From: JAWLHJ01 sp040904945
GTDB taxonomy: Bacteria > Gemmatimonadota > Gemmatimonadetes > Longimicrobiales > Gaopeijiaceae
DNA length: 13,574 nucleotides
Assembly: GCA_040904945.1 (NCBI GenBank)
Contig: JBBDSM010000005.1
Coordinates: forward strand, 1-13,574
Direction: 5' to 3'
The notes under the pieces are model-generated. The model saw only the letters and a program-made list of their open reading frames with translations, was not told the origin of the DNA and did not search any database. The position numbers and the translations under genes are program-made. Shown here piece by piece: positions 1 through 6,889 of the stretch (positions within the stretch are counted from its first letter, which is position 1; every line of letters begins with the position of its first letter).

Positions 1-221
1 GCCTTCTTCTTGAGCTCCGTGATGATCTTTCCCTTGCCGCGGATCGTCACGTACTTCGGCTCGAAGCCGTGTTCGACGTCGACCCCCAGCTCCTTCGGGG
101 GCAGATCACGGACGTGCCCGACGGACGCGGCCACGTCGTACCCCTTGCCGAGGTACTTTCCGATGGTCCGCGCCTTCGCCGGGGACTCCACGATCACGAG
201 GTTTTTTTCGGAGTCGCTCAT
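1..221 (-). CDS. topA: DNA topoisomerase I, N-terminal fragment (runs off left edge)
   Basis: Type IA topoisomerase that relaxes negative supercoils in the cytoplasm. Only the first 73 codons are in the window. The protein starts MSDSEKNLVIVESPAKART and continues with IGKYLGKGYDVAASVGHVRD and then LPPKELGVDVEHGF, the characteristic start of the TopA Toprim domain; the early Glu in VIVESPAKA is the conserved catalytic-site glutamate of the family. The ATG lies 10 bases after the aroK stop, with a modest AGGT ahead of it, so it is probably co-transcribed with aroC-aroK. Codons 5-7 contain a run of seven A on the coding strand, a possible slippage site but common enough to ignore. The catalytic tyrosine and zinc-ribbon parts lie outside the window. 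Identity is very likely; completeness cannot be judged. Confidence 0.95.
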   Translation of the reverse strand, partial: MSDSEKNLVIVESPAKARTIGKYLGKGYDVAASVGHVRDLPPKELGVDVEHGFEPKYVTIRGKGKIITELKKK

Positions 222-231
222 CAACGACCTA

Positions 232-798
232 TCAAGCCTTGGTGCGAGGAACTTCAGGGTACTTCCGTCCGAGCATCCCGAGGATCTCGGAGGTGACATC
301 TTCTACGGAGCGTCGGTCCGTGTCCACCACGCCCTCTGCTCGACTGTAGCAGGGCGCACGCTCCGCGAGAAGTCGGCGGGCGCGAGCCAGGGGGTCGTCT
401 CCCGCCAGTAGCGGTCGGGTCCCGGGCCTGGCCGAAGCACGGCGCACCGCCTCTTCGGCCGAGACGCGCAACCAGAAGGTCTCGGTCCCTGCCGGCACTT
501 CGTCAAGTCGACCGGGGACCGCACCCCACCCACCGCCCGAGGCCAGGACGACCTCATCCTGCGCCAGCAACCGTTGTCCCACGCCGGCCTCGATCTCCCG
601 AAAGGCAGCTTCGCCTTTCTGCTCGAAGATCTCGGGCACCGACATGCCGGCCGCCGCCGTCACTTCGTCGTCGAAATCAATGAAGCGCCACCCCAGAGAC
701 TTCGCGACCCGACGGCCGACGCTCGATTTGCCGGCGCCCATGAAGCCCACCAGCAGGACCCGGCGGAGCCGGGCAGGAGCGTCAGGATCACCGCTCAC
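232..798 (-). CDS. aroK: Shikimate kinase
   Basis: Phosphorylates shikimate to shikimate 3-phosphate with ATP, the fifth step of the shikimate pathway, in the cytoplasm. From a GTG start at 798 it is 188 aa, close to the usual 170-190. Visible motifs are the Walker A loop GFMGAGKS at residues 18-25, the shikimate-binding D41-x-D43 in IDFDDE, R67 in FREIE, the GGG at 88-90, and the lid segment RPLL at 128-131 with its arginine. The reading frame stays open upstream to an ATG at 993, but that stretch overlaps aroC and resembles no kinase. GTG 798 has GGAGGAG ten bases ahead, leaves a short N-terminus before the P-loop, and overlaps the aroC end by 11 bases, suggesting coupled translation. topA follows 10 bases later. 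Confidence 0.95.
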   Translation of the reverse strand: MSGDPDAPARLRRVLLVGFMGAGKSSVGRRVAKSLGWRFIDFDDEVTAAAGMSVPEIFEQKGEAAFREIEAGVGQRLLAQDEVVLASGGGWGAVPGRLDEVPAGTETFWLRVSAEEAVRRASARPGTRPLLAGDDPLARARRLLAERAPCYSRAEGVVDTDRRSVEDVTSEILGMLGRKYPEVPRTKA

Positions 799-1993
799 CG
801 AAGCCGCGCTCCTCCAGGTGCCTGACGTACCCGTCGAAGTTGCGCCGGATCTCGCCGAGCGAGTCGCCCCCGAACTTCTCGAGGAACGCGTCGGCAAGCA
901 CCAGCGCGACCATGGCCTCGCCCACGACGCCGGCTGCCGGGACCGCACACACGTCGCTTCGCTCGACGGCGGCATCGCCCTCCGAGCCGTCACGCAGGTC
1001 CACGCTGGGCAGCCGGCTCCGGAGCGTCGCGATGGGCTTCATCGCGCCGCGTACCAGGAGAGGCTGGCCGGTGGTCACGCCGCCTTCGAGGCCGCCGGCA
1101 CGGTTCGAGGTCCGGCCGAACCCACCGGCCCGGGCGTTCTCCGGAGCGCGGACGATCGGATCGTGCACCCGCGAGCCCGGCCGCGCAGAGCCCTCGAAGC
1201 CGATCCCGATCTCGACGCCCTTCACCGCCTGGATCGAAACCACCGCCCCCGCGAGACGACCATCCAGCTTCCGGTCCCACGAGACGTGGCTCCCGAGGCC
1301 CACGGGAAGACCCGTGGCGACGACCTCGAAGACGCCGCCGAGGGTGTCGCCCCGCTCCTTCGCGGCATCGATATCGGCCATCATTCGGTCGGCGGCGTCG
1401 TCGTCCAGGCAGCGCACGGGGTTCGCGTCCGAGACCGAGTTGAGGTCCGTGGGGATCTCCTCGACGTTCGCCTGCACGTCTCCGATGGACAGGATATGAC
1501 TGCCGATCTCGATACCGAACTCGGCCAACAGGCGCTTCGCGAGCGCTCCGGCGGCGACCCGAGCGGCGGTCTCACGGGCGCTGGCCCGCTCGAGCACGTC
1601 GCGCACGTCCCGCCGATCGTACTTCAGCGCGCCCGCCAGGTCGGCGTGTCCGGGCCTCGGCAGGTAGTGGGGCCGCAGGGCCTTCGGGTTCACGTCTTCC
1701 GGCGGAGCCTCGTGGGCCATCGCCGTGGTCCAGTTCTCCCAGTCGCGGTTCCAGACGGCCATCGCGATGGGTGATCCCAGGGTCTCCCCCAGGCGCACGC
1801 CCGAGATCAGGTCCGCCTGGTCCGATTCGATCTGCATTCGGCGGCCTCGACCGTACCCGCCCTGACGGCGCGACAGCTCCGGGTCGACGTCCCGCTCCAT
1901 GGAAAGGGGGACGCCGGCCGGCATGCCCTCGACCAGCGTGATGAGACCTCGACCGTGCGACTCGCCGGCCGTATGAAAGGTGAAGCGCTTCAT
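788..1993 (-). CDS. aroC: Chorismate synthase
   Basis: Converts 5-enolpyruvylshikimate 3-phosphate to chorismate using reduced FMN, the last shared step of aromatic biosynthesis. The 401-residue protein has all the family signatures: FTFHTAGESHGRG at 4-16 with H7 and H13, RRQGGYGRGRRM at 42-53, RPGHADLAGALKY at 113-125 with H116, ERASARETAARVA at 135-147, TSNRAGGLEGGVTTG at 295-309, and the C-terminal RSDVCAVPAAGVVGEA from 345. The frame is open to an ATG at 2155, but the family starts a few residues before FTFHTAGESHG, so ATG 1993 (MKRFTFHTAG) is chosen. The ribosome-binding site is weak. It lies downstream of pilQ but is separated from it by two hairpins and a TATAAT box, so it probably heads its own aroC-aroK-topA unit. 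Confidence 0.97.
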   Translation of the reverse strand: MKRFTFHTAGESHGRGLITLVEGMPAGVPLSMERDVDPELSRRQGGYGRGRRMQIESDQADLISGVRLGETLGSPIAMAVWNRDWENWTTAMAHEAPPEDVNPKALRPHYLPRPGHADLAGALKYDRRDVRDVLERASARETAARVAAGALAKRLLAEFGIEIGSHILSIGDVQANVEEIPTDLNSVSDANPVRCLDDDAADRMMADIDAAKERGDTLGGVFEVVATGLPVGLGSHVSWDRKLDGRLAGAVVSIQAVKGVEIGIGFEGSARPGSRVHDPIVRAPENARAGGFGRTSNRAGGLEGGVTTGQPLLVRGAMKPIATLRSRLPSVDLRDGSEGDAAVERSDVCAVPAAGVVGEAMVALVLADAFLEKFGGDSLGEIRRNFDGYVRHLEERGFGER

Positions 1994-2051
1994 TTCGTTC
2001 TCTGATGTACTTAGAAGGCTAGGACTCCCGCCGAGCTTGGCGGCGCGAGGC

Positions 2052-2057
2052 ATTATA
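2052..2057 (-). promoter_or_regulatory. Candidate -10 box for aroC-aroK-topA
   Basis: The minus strand reads TATAAT, a perfect -10 hexamer in otherwise very GC-rich DNA, 58 bases before the aroC ATG. No good -35 box sits at the expected distance: that position lies inside the hairpin at 2064-2099 and reads AGCGGC. There is no TGn extension. It is therefore a candidate only; the same bases form part of the T-rich tail after the hairpin. Confidence 0.4.
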
Positions 2058-2063
2058 ACCAAA

Positions 2064-2099
2064 CGGGCCGGCCCGCCGCTCACGCGGCGAACCGGCCCG
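2064..2099 (-). terminator. GC-rich hairpin with short T-rich tail, probable terminator of the pil operon
   Basis: CGGGCCGG at 2064-2071 pairs perfectly with CCGGCCCG at 2092-2099. Inside, after a 2x2 mismatch, CGCCGC at 2074-2079 pairs with GCGGCG at 2084-2089 around the loop TCAC. On the minus strand the stem is followed by TTTGGTTATAAT, a broken T tract. It lies 58 bases past the pilQ stop and fits intrinsic termination before aroC. Confidence 0.6.
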
Positions 2100-2121
2100 G
2101 TCGGGTCGCTGAGAAGAACCC

Positions 2122-2153
2122 GGCGGAGGGGGGGCCGCAGCGCCCCCCCCGCC
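2122..2153 (-). terminator. Hairpin immediately after the pilQ stop
   Basis: GGCGG at 2122-2126 pairs with CCGCC at 2149-2153, and after a bulged A a run of six G (2128-2133) pairs with six C (2143-2148), giving an 11-bp stem. It starts three bases after the pilQ stop codon. There is no T tract behind it on the minus strand, so it may protect the pil mRNA 3' end rather than terminate by itself; the hairpin at 2064-2099 follows within 25 bases. Confidence 0.5.
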
Positions 2154-2156
2154 ACT

Positions 2157-3875
2157 TCAGCGTGTCGAGCTGCGTACGATGTGCGGAGTGACCAGGATGA
2201 TCAGGTCCTGCTGGGTCTCCTGGTACCGCCTGACGCGGAAGAGCGCCCCAACGAACGGAAGGTCCATCAGGAACGGAATCCCGGTCCGGACCTCGTTCCG
2301 CTCGTTCTGGGTCAGGCCACCGATGACGACCGTCTCACCGTCCCGCACCAGCACGCGGGTCTGGGCGCGCTGCGTCCGGAAGATGAAGCCCGCGTCGGAC
2401 TCGGCCAGCTCGGCGGCCGACCGCTCCGCCTCGAGCTCGAGGAGGATCTGGTTGCCGTTCGTCACGTGCGGCGTGGCACGCAGGATGATACCGGTCTCCT
2501 GCTGCTCCACCTGAGCGGTCGGGAACTGCCCGCCGCCAGCGCCACCGCCCGCGTCGATCGTCCGGATCGGCGTGAGCTCACCGACGTGGATCTCGGCCTG
2601 CTGGTTGTCGAGCGTGGTGATCTGCGGCTCAGCGTGGACGTCACTGATGTTCACCGACGAAAGCGCGTCGATAAAGTTGATCAGCGTATACCGGCCCATC
2701 ACCAGGGAGGTCAGGAACTGGAGACTCGGCGCGACCACCCGGGCATTGGCGTTGCCCAGCGCCGCGATGGAGCTGCCACCCAGCGAGACGACCGATGTCC
2801 CCTGTTCGACCACCTCCCCGATCCCGTCGCCGTCCGTGTCCGCGAAGCCCGACGAGAGCTGGTTGAATTGGTTCCCCTCGGTGTCCTTGAGCTCGTACGT
2901 GACACCCAACTCGTTGAGGGCGGACCGGTCCACGAAGATGATCTTCGCGCTGATGGAGACCTGGGGCGTCTCGATGTCGAGCTGCTGAAGAAGCTCGTTG
3001 ACCGCGTTCTGGACCCGCTCGATGTCCGACACGATCAGTGTGTTGGTCCCGAGGCCCACCGTGACCTGTCCGCGCGCGGACAGCAGCGGCTGGATCGCCG
3101 TCTGAAGCTCCGTCGCGGTCGCGAACGAGATGCGGTGCGCCTGCGTCAGGATCTGCTCGACGGACTCGCGATCGTTCAGGTCGGTGATGTTGTCGACCCG
3201 GATGATCCCGTACTCGTTCTCCTCGGCCCGGAGTCCCTGGGTCGCGAGGATCGAGCTGAGCGCGACGTCCCACGGGCGGTCGTTGATCGTGGCCGTCACG
3301 AAGCCGGTCACGTTCGAACCCGGCACGATGGACTTCCCGCTGAAGGCCGCGAAGGCCTGCAGCACATCGTTGATCGGAGCCGCCGTCCAGGTCATCGAGA
3401 TCCGCTCGGCCTGCGCCTGCTGCGGCATCTGGGCCGCCATGGCCGTCGGACGCGCCAACTCGGCCGCGCTCCGTGCGCTGACCGCGCCGCCGGAAGACCA
3501 GGGCTCGAAGGCGCCGCCCGGATTGTCCAGGGTGATGAGCAGACCGGCCTCGGTCGGCACGGTGGCGTACCCGAGCGCCTGGTCGAGCTCGAACACGACG
3601 CGCACGACGTCGTCCGAGTACTGGCTACTCCGGACCGCCCGGATGCCGCCCCGGTCGATGGAGGTGTAGTTCTCGAGGGGAAGCGCATGCCGGGAGCCGA
3701 GGAAGTCCACCACCAGACGGTGCGGGCCCTCCATCGTGAACTCACGGTAATCGACGTCCCCGTCGACGGCGATCAGAACGCTCGTACCAGTAGACATCGG
3801 AGTGATCGTCACCTCGGTGACGGGTCCTCCGAAGGCCAGGAGCGCTCCCGCCCACAGAGCGAACATCGACGTCAT
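2157..3875 (-). CDS. pilQ: Type IV pilus secretin
   Basis: Outer-membrane multimeric channel through which the type IV pilus passes. Of 572 aa, residues 1-17 are a hydrophobic leader without any Lys or Arg, about 20-116 an AMIN-type domain, 130-157 an Ala/Gln-rich linker, 158-228 the STN short N-terminal domain (ISMTWTAAPINDVLQAFAAF...), 240-300 a secretin N1/NolW domain ending in NTLIVSDIERVQNAVNELL, and 306-567 the secretin pore. The pore has the classic RDGETVVIGGL (511-521), GIPFLMDLPFVGALF (532-546) and DLIILVTPHIV (557-567). An insertion at 346-357 looks like a calcium loop. The ATG shares its A with the pilP stop (TAATG) and has GGGAGGC six bases ahead. It is the last gene of pilMNOPQ. 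One AMIN domain is seen, where some PilQ proteins have two or more. Confidence 0.96.
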   Translation of the reverse strand: MTSMFALWAGALLAFGGPVTEVTITPMSTGTSVLIAVDGDVDYREFTMEGPHRLVVDFLGSRHALPLENYTSIDRGGIRAVRSSQYSDDVVRVVFELDQALGYATVPTEAGLLITLDNPGGAFEPWSSGGAVSARSAAELARPTAMAAQMPQQAQAERISMTWTAAPINDVLQAFAAFSGKSIVPGSNVTGFVTATINDRPWDVALSSILATQGLRAEENEYGIIRVDNITDLNDRESVEQILTQAHRISFATATELQTAIQPLLSARGQVTVGLGTNTLIVSDIERVQNAVNELLQQLDIETPQVSISAKIIFVDRSALNELGVTYELKDTEGNQFNQLSSGFADTDGDGIGEVVEQGTSVVSLGGSSIAALGNANARVVAPSLQFLTSLVMGRYTLINFIDALSSVNISDVHAEPQITTLDNQQAEIHVGELTPIRTIDAGGGAGGGQFPTAQVEQQETGIILRATPHVTNGNQILLELEAERSAAELAESDAGFIFRTQRAQTRVLVRDGETVVIGGLTQNERNEVRTGIPFLMDLPFVGALFRVRRYQETQQDLIILVTPHIVRSSTR

Positions 3876-4366
3876 TAGGTGCCTCCCTCGCGCCGGGAAT
3901 TGAATACCAAGGTTCGTCGGTCCAAGAGACCGAACTCTTCTACGTCCACCACCACCCGCTCGGGGTGGATCTCCACGATCGTAACGTTGCCGAGTCGCTG
4001 CCCGACCCGCAGGTAGTACGCGTCGCCTTCCACGGGCGACACCGTTCCGTCCTGCGCCACCGAAACGCCACCGGTGCTCAGCACGGCGACGCTGGCGGAA
4101 GGATTCTGGGAATGCATGATCCCGATGACGCTCAGCTGCTCGAAGCGCGGGCCCGCGCTGTCGTCGTCCAGCGCCACGAACGGATTCGGGCGCGTGAACG
4201 ACGGGTACTGGAAGACCTCACGCTCGAACACGAGCTCGGTCTCCTCGGCCGGAGGGGGCTGCTGGGCCCCTTCCGGAACGGGCTGCTGGGCGCGGGCCAC
4301 CACCGGGATCGTGACGATCGCCACGGCGGTGAGGCCGAGCGCGACCAGCACGCTGGATGCTTTCAT
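3875..4366 (-). CDS. pilP: Type IV pilus alignment-complex protein PilP
   Basis: Periplasmic protein that in known systems links the PilN/PilO heterodimer to PilQ. Residues 1-26 are a signal peptide (MK start, hydrophobic core, cleavage likely after ARA), 27-45 a Pro/Gln-rich linker, then YPSFTRPNPFVAL at 54-66, a typical PilP segment leading into a small beta domain (about 75-157). There is no lipobox cysteine, so unlike many proteobacterial PilP proteins it is probably soluble or held by its partners. An in-frame GTG at 4381 overlaps the pilO stop, but the AAGGAGGG at 4381-4388 would overlap that codon. ATG 4366 (163 aa) gives a proper leader with 14-base spacing, and GTG 4372 has 8-base spacing; the start is uncertain by a few codons. 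It is assigned by position and domain shape. Confidence 0.85.
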   Translation of the reverse strand: MKASSVLVALGLTAVAIVTIPVVARAQQPVPEGAQQPPPAEETELVFEREVFQYPSFTRPNPFVALDDDSAGPRFEQLSVIGIMHSQNPSASVAVLSTGGVSVAQDGTVSPVEGDAYYLRVGQRLGNVTIVEIHPERVVVDVEEFGLLDRRTLVFNSRREGGT

Positions 4367-4377
4367 GATCACGCTCT

Positions 4378-4986
4378 TCACCCTCCTTCGGGTCCGGGCG
4401 CCGGAGCGGCGTTCGGATCGGGAAGGACGTAGGTCTGGATGCGGAACTGGGCCTGGACGGGTGCTTCCATGTCCGGGAACAGATTCGGCTGCTGGAACAG
4501 CTGCAGATCGAGCTCGATGGGCGTCACGATCCGCGATAGGCTCGCGATGTCGGTCAAGAACCGGGCTACGCCATGGTAGTCGCCGACGACCGCCATGCTG
4601 TATGTCGACTGATCGTAGTACGTGCCTGGCTGCCGGGGCTCGGGTACCATGCGCTGGAGCTCGACGCTCCGCTGCCGCGCCTGATTCGCGATGTCGTCCG
4701 CCAGGATGGCCACTTCCTCCGCGGCCGGGATCAGCTGCTCGAGCCGGGCCACGTGCCGCTCATAGAGCGCCATGCGCTCCTCGAGGTCACCCCCGCCCTG
4801 CGCCGCGAGTACCGACGCGCGGCGGTTCTGCGTTTCGAGCGCTTCCAGGCGATCCTGCATCTCCTGGTTCTCTTCCGCCCTGGGCGCCAGGTAGTACATG
4901 CGGAACGGCACGATGAGCAGAAGCGCCACGATGCCGGCGACCATCCAGTTGCGCTGCTTCGGGTCGGTGGGGTTGTACCAAGCCAT
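4378..4986 (-). CDS. pilO: Type IV pilus inner-membrane protein PilO
   Basis: Bitopic inner-membrane protein that pairs with PilN to form the periplasmic alignment complex. The 202-residue protein has a short cytoplasmic N-terminus (MAWYNPTDPKQR), a membrane helix at about 14-32, a charged coiled coil at 36-85, and a ferredoxin-like periplasmic domain with YSMAVVGDYHGVARFLTDIA at 129-148, the conserved PilO segment. The tail is Pro/Ala/Gly-rich (188-202). The ATG lies two bases after the pilN stop, with GGAGGGAA ahead of it. The stop precedes the preferred pilP start by 11 bases. Confidence 0.93.
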   Translation of the reverse strand: MAWYNPTDPKQRNWMVAGIVALLLIVPFRMYYLAPRAEENQEMQDRLEALETQNRRASVLAAQGGGDLEERMALYERHVARLEQLIPAAEEVAILADDIANQARQRSVELQRMVPEPRQPGTYYDQSTYSMAVVGDYHGVARFLTDIASLSRIVTPIELDLQLFQQPNLFPDMEAPVQAQFRIQTYVLPDPNAAPAPGPEGG

Positions 4987-4988
4987 GC

Positions 4989-5711
4989 TCAGTTCCCTCC
5001 CGACGCGGGAGCCGCGGTCTGGGTGGAGAGCGCGCCACCGTCGAACAGCGGCACGGTCTGAAGCTCATCCATCGGCGGTGTGTCGTAGGTCATCAGGAGC
5101 TCGAAGACGTACACCAGCTCCTCGGGGTTCGCCTCGGACGAGACCTGTTCGGCCCGATCCATCTGAACGGCACGAAGGAACTGCGAGGCCTCGAGCCGCC
5201 GCATGAAGTTCGTGATCGCGTAGATGCTTCCTGCGCGCCCGTTCACGCGGACCTGCACCGGATCACCGCCGGCGTATACGACCTCACGCAGCCAGGTATA
5301 GTCGGGCACCGCGGCGGACACCTCGTCGAGGATGTGCGGCCAGACGTAGCGCCCTTGGTCGATCTCCTGGATGATGGCGACGCGCTGGGCGATCGAGTCG
5401 TTGCGCGCGGTGAGCAGGTTCGTGCGCTCGATGAGATCGGCGAAGCGTGTCGAGTCCTGGACTTCTTCCTCGATGTTCACCTGGAGTTCTTCCCGTGTGC
5501 CGTTCACGCCGCTGTAGGCCCACACCATGTACCCGAGGGCGATGCTGAGCGCGACCGCGAAGAAGGCCATGTAGGGGTCGACGGCGGATCCACCTCCGCC
5601 GCCTCGACCACCACCGCCACGGAGTCCCTTGAACGCGGCCGCGAGGCCGGCGAACGGGCCTCCGCCTGACGCGCCCTTTTTACCGCCGGGTAGGAGATTG
5701 ACTTCGATCAC
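4989..5711 (-). CDS. pilN: Type IV pilus inner-membrane protein PilN
   Basis: Bitopic inner-membrane protein whose cytoplasmic N-terminal tail binds PilM and whose periplasmic domain pairs with PilO. The 240-aa protein begins MIEVNLLPG, matching the conserved INLLP PilM-binding motif. Residues 10-42 form an unusually long Gly-rich linker with two runs of four to five Gly. A membrane helix spans about 47-67, followed by a coiled coil (72-118) and a ferredoxin-like domain containing YAITNFMRRLEASQFL. The start is GTG at 5711, preceded by GACGAGGA about ten bases upstream, 18 bases after the pilM stop. The family usually starts within a few residues of this motif, so the start is secure. Length is slightly above typical PilN because of the linker and an Ala/Thr/Gly tail. 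Confidence 0.94.
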   Translation of the reverse strand: MIEVNLLPGGKKGASGGGPFAGLAAAFKGLRGGGGRGGGGGSAVDPYMAFFAVALSIALGYMVWAYSGVNGTREELQVNIEEEVQDSTRFADLIERTNLLTARNDSIAQRVAIIQEIDQGRYVWPHILDEVSAAVPDYTWLREVVYAGGDPVQVRVNGRAGSIYAITNFMRRLEASQFLRAVQMDRAEQVSSEANPEELVYVFELLMTYDTPPMDELQTVPLFDGGALSTQTAAPASGGN

Positions 5712-5729
5712 GGCTCGGCCGTCCTCGTC

Positions 5730-6764
5730 CTAGGCGCGAAGTGCCAACCCGAGCGGCAATAGCAGCATCGGGGCAGCTTCGTCGATGGAGAAACCGCTCG
5801 CCGCGTTCGGCTGAACCGGGACGCGTTCGAACGGGTTCACGAGCTCCGTTTCCACATTCATGCGCTGCCCGAGGGCACGGGCCATCCCGGGAATCCGGGC
5901 GCCCCCACCGCTCAGGAAGATGCGCCCCACTGAGGCCCCGTCGTCGCGGGTCATCAGGAAGGCGCTCGCGCGCTCGATACCGACCGCGACTTCTTCGGCC
6001 GACTGGCTGACGAAGATGTCCAGGTCGTCGATCATCTCACGGGCCTGCACTACGTCCTCCGCCTGATCAGCGGTGAGCCCGCGCTCACGCTGCAGGTCCT
6101 CACGAATCTTGCGCGACCCGAACGAGATGTCCCTCGTCAGGATCGGCACGCCGTCCTCGAGGATGTTCACGTTGGTCGTCTCGTGGCCGACATTGACCAG
6201 CGCGATGATCCCGTCCCGGTGATCCGGGTAGTTGTGCTCGAAGGCGTTGTGGAGCGCAAACGCGTCGACGTCGATGACCCTCGACGAGACGCCCGCGTCC
6301 TGGAGCAGCGCCACCTTGTTGTCGACCAGCTCTCGCTTCGCCGCCACGAGGAGGACCTCCATCTGGAGGCCGTCGTCGTGCGGGTTCAGGATCTGGAAGT
6401 CCAGCTCGACGCTCTTGATGTCGAAGGGGACGTGCTGCTCGGCCTCCCAGCGGATGACCTCACGCGCGTCGGACTCTTTCATGCGGTCCATCTGGATCTT
6501 CTTGATGATGACGTCGTGGCCGCCGACGGCGGTCACCACGTCGACTCCCTTGAGCCCCGTCTCCTGGAACAGGCCGCGCACCGTATCGGCGACGAGCCCG
6601 TAATCCATGATCTCGCCCTCGACGATGGCGTCGGGGAGGAGCTGCCGCATGGCGACACGGACCACCTCGGGCTGATCGCCCGAGTGATCGACCTCCACGA
6701 CCTTGACGAAGCCGGAGCCGATGTCGAGGCCGATGGAGGAACGTTTACGTCCGAAGAGACCCAT
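5730..6764 (-). CDS. pilM: Type IV pilus actin-like assembly ATPase PilM
   Basis: Cytoplasmic actin-like (FtsA/MreB fold) protein that binds ATP and the N-terminal tail of PilN. The 344-aa protein shows the phosphate-1 motif GLDIGSGFVKVVEV at 12-25, EVIRWEAEQHVPFDI at 102-116 (typical PilM surface), the phosphate-2 region LVNVGHETTNVNIL at 189-202, and the adenosine motif FLSGGGARIPGMA at 283-295 followed by NPFERV. These match the PilM family along the whole length. It is the first gene of pilMNOPQ, 190 bases downstream of the pilX-like gene. A terminator and a good promoter lie in that gap, so the assembly genes can be expressed apart from the minor pilins. AAGG lies about seven bases before the ATG. 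Confidence 0.96.
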   Translation of the reverse strand: MGLFGRKRSSIGLDIGSGFVKVVEVDHSGDQPEVVRVAMRQLLPDAIVEGEIMDYGLVADTVRGLFQETGLKGVDVVTAVGGHDVIIKKIQMDRMKESDAREVIRWEAEQHVPFDIKSVELDFQILNPHDDGLQMEVLLVAAKRELVDNKVALLQDAGVSSRVIDVDAFALHNAFEHNYPDHRDGIIALVNVGHETTNVNILEDGVPILTRDISFGSRKIREDLQRERGLTADQAEDVVQAREMIDDLDIFVSQSAEEVAVGIERASAFLMTRDDGASVGRIFLSGGGARIPGMARALGQRMNVETELVNPFERVPVQPNAASGFSIDEAAPMLLLPLGLALRA

Positions 6765-6788
6765 GCGCCGCCTTCATGCAAGGGAGTG

Positions 6789-6805
6789 GGGAAAGAGATT
6801 TTCCC
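6789..6805 (-). other. Small hairpin in the pilM leader
   Basis: GGGAAA at 6789-6794 and TTTCCC at 6800-6805 form a six-base-pair stem with a five-base loop, 24 bases upstream of the pilM ATG and inside the predicted 5' leader. It is weak and could affect translation or be incidental. Confidence 0.3.
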
Positions 6806-6821
6806 GTGAAATGTAGAGTCC

Positions 6822-6851
6822 AGGTTACCATCGAAAGTTCAGCTTTGTCAA
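6822..6851 (-). promoter_or_regulatory. Sigma-70-type promoter for pilMNOPQ
   Basis: On the minus strand a perfect TTGACA (6846-6851) is followed after 18 bases by TAACCT (6822-6827), which is immediately preceded by TGG and so forms an extended -10. The -10 hexamer alone matches only three of six consensus bases. Transcription would start near 6815, giving a leader of about 50 bases before pilM. The region is clearly more AT-rich than its surroundings. Confidence 0.6.
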
Positions 6852-6889
6852 GAAGAAATTGACTTCGCGTCCCATCCGAATATTTGGTA

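Noticed and set aside
232..993. Longer aroK from ATG 993 (253 aa)
   Set aside because: The extra 65 residues are Arg/Ser-rich and lie wholly within aroC in another frame; GTG 798 has a good ribosome-binding site and gives a normal N-terminus.
1980..3878. 632-aa plus-strand open frame opposite pilQ
   Set aside because: It is antisense to the clearly coding pilQ; the translation is Arg/Asp/Glu/Val-rich low-complexity sequence typical of GC-rich shadows, with no domain.
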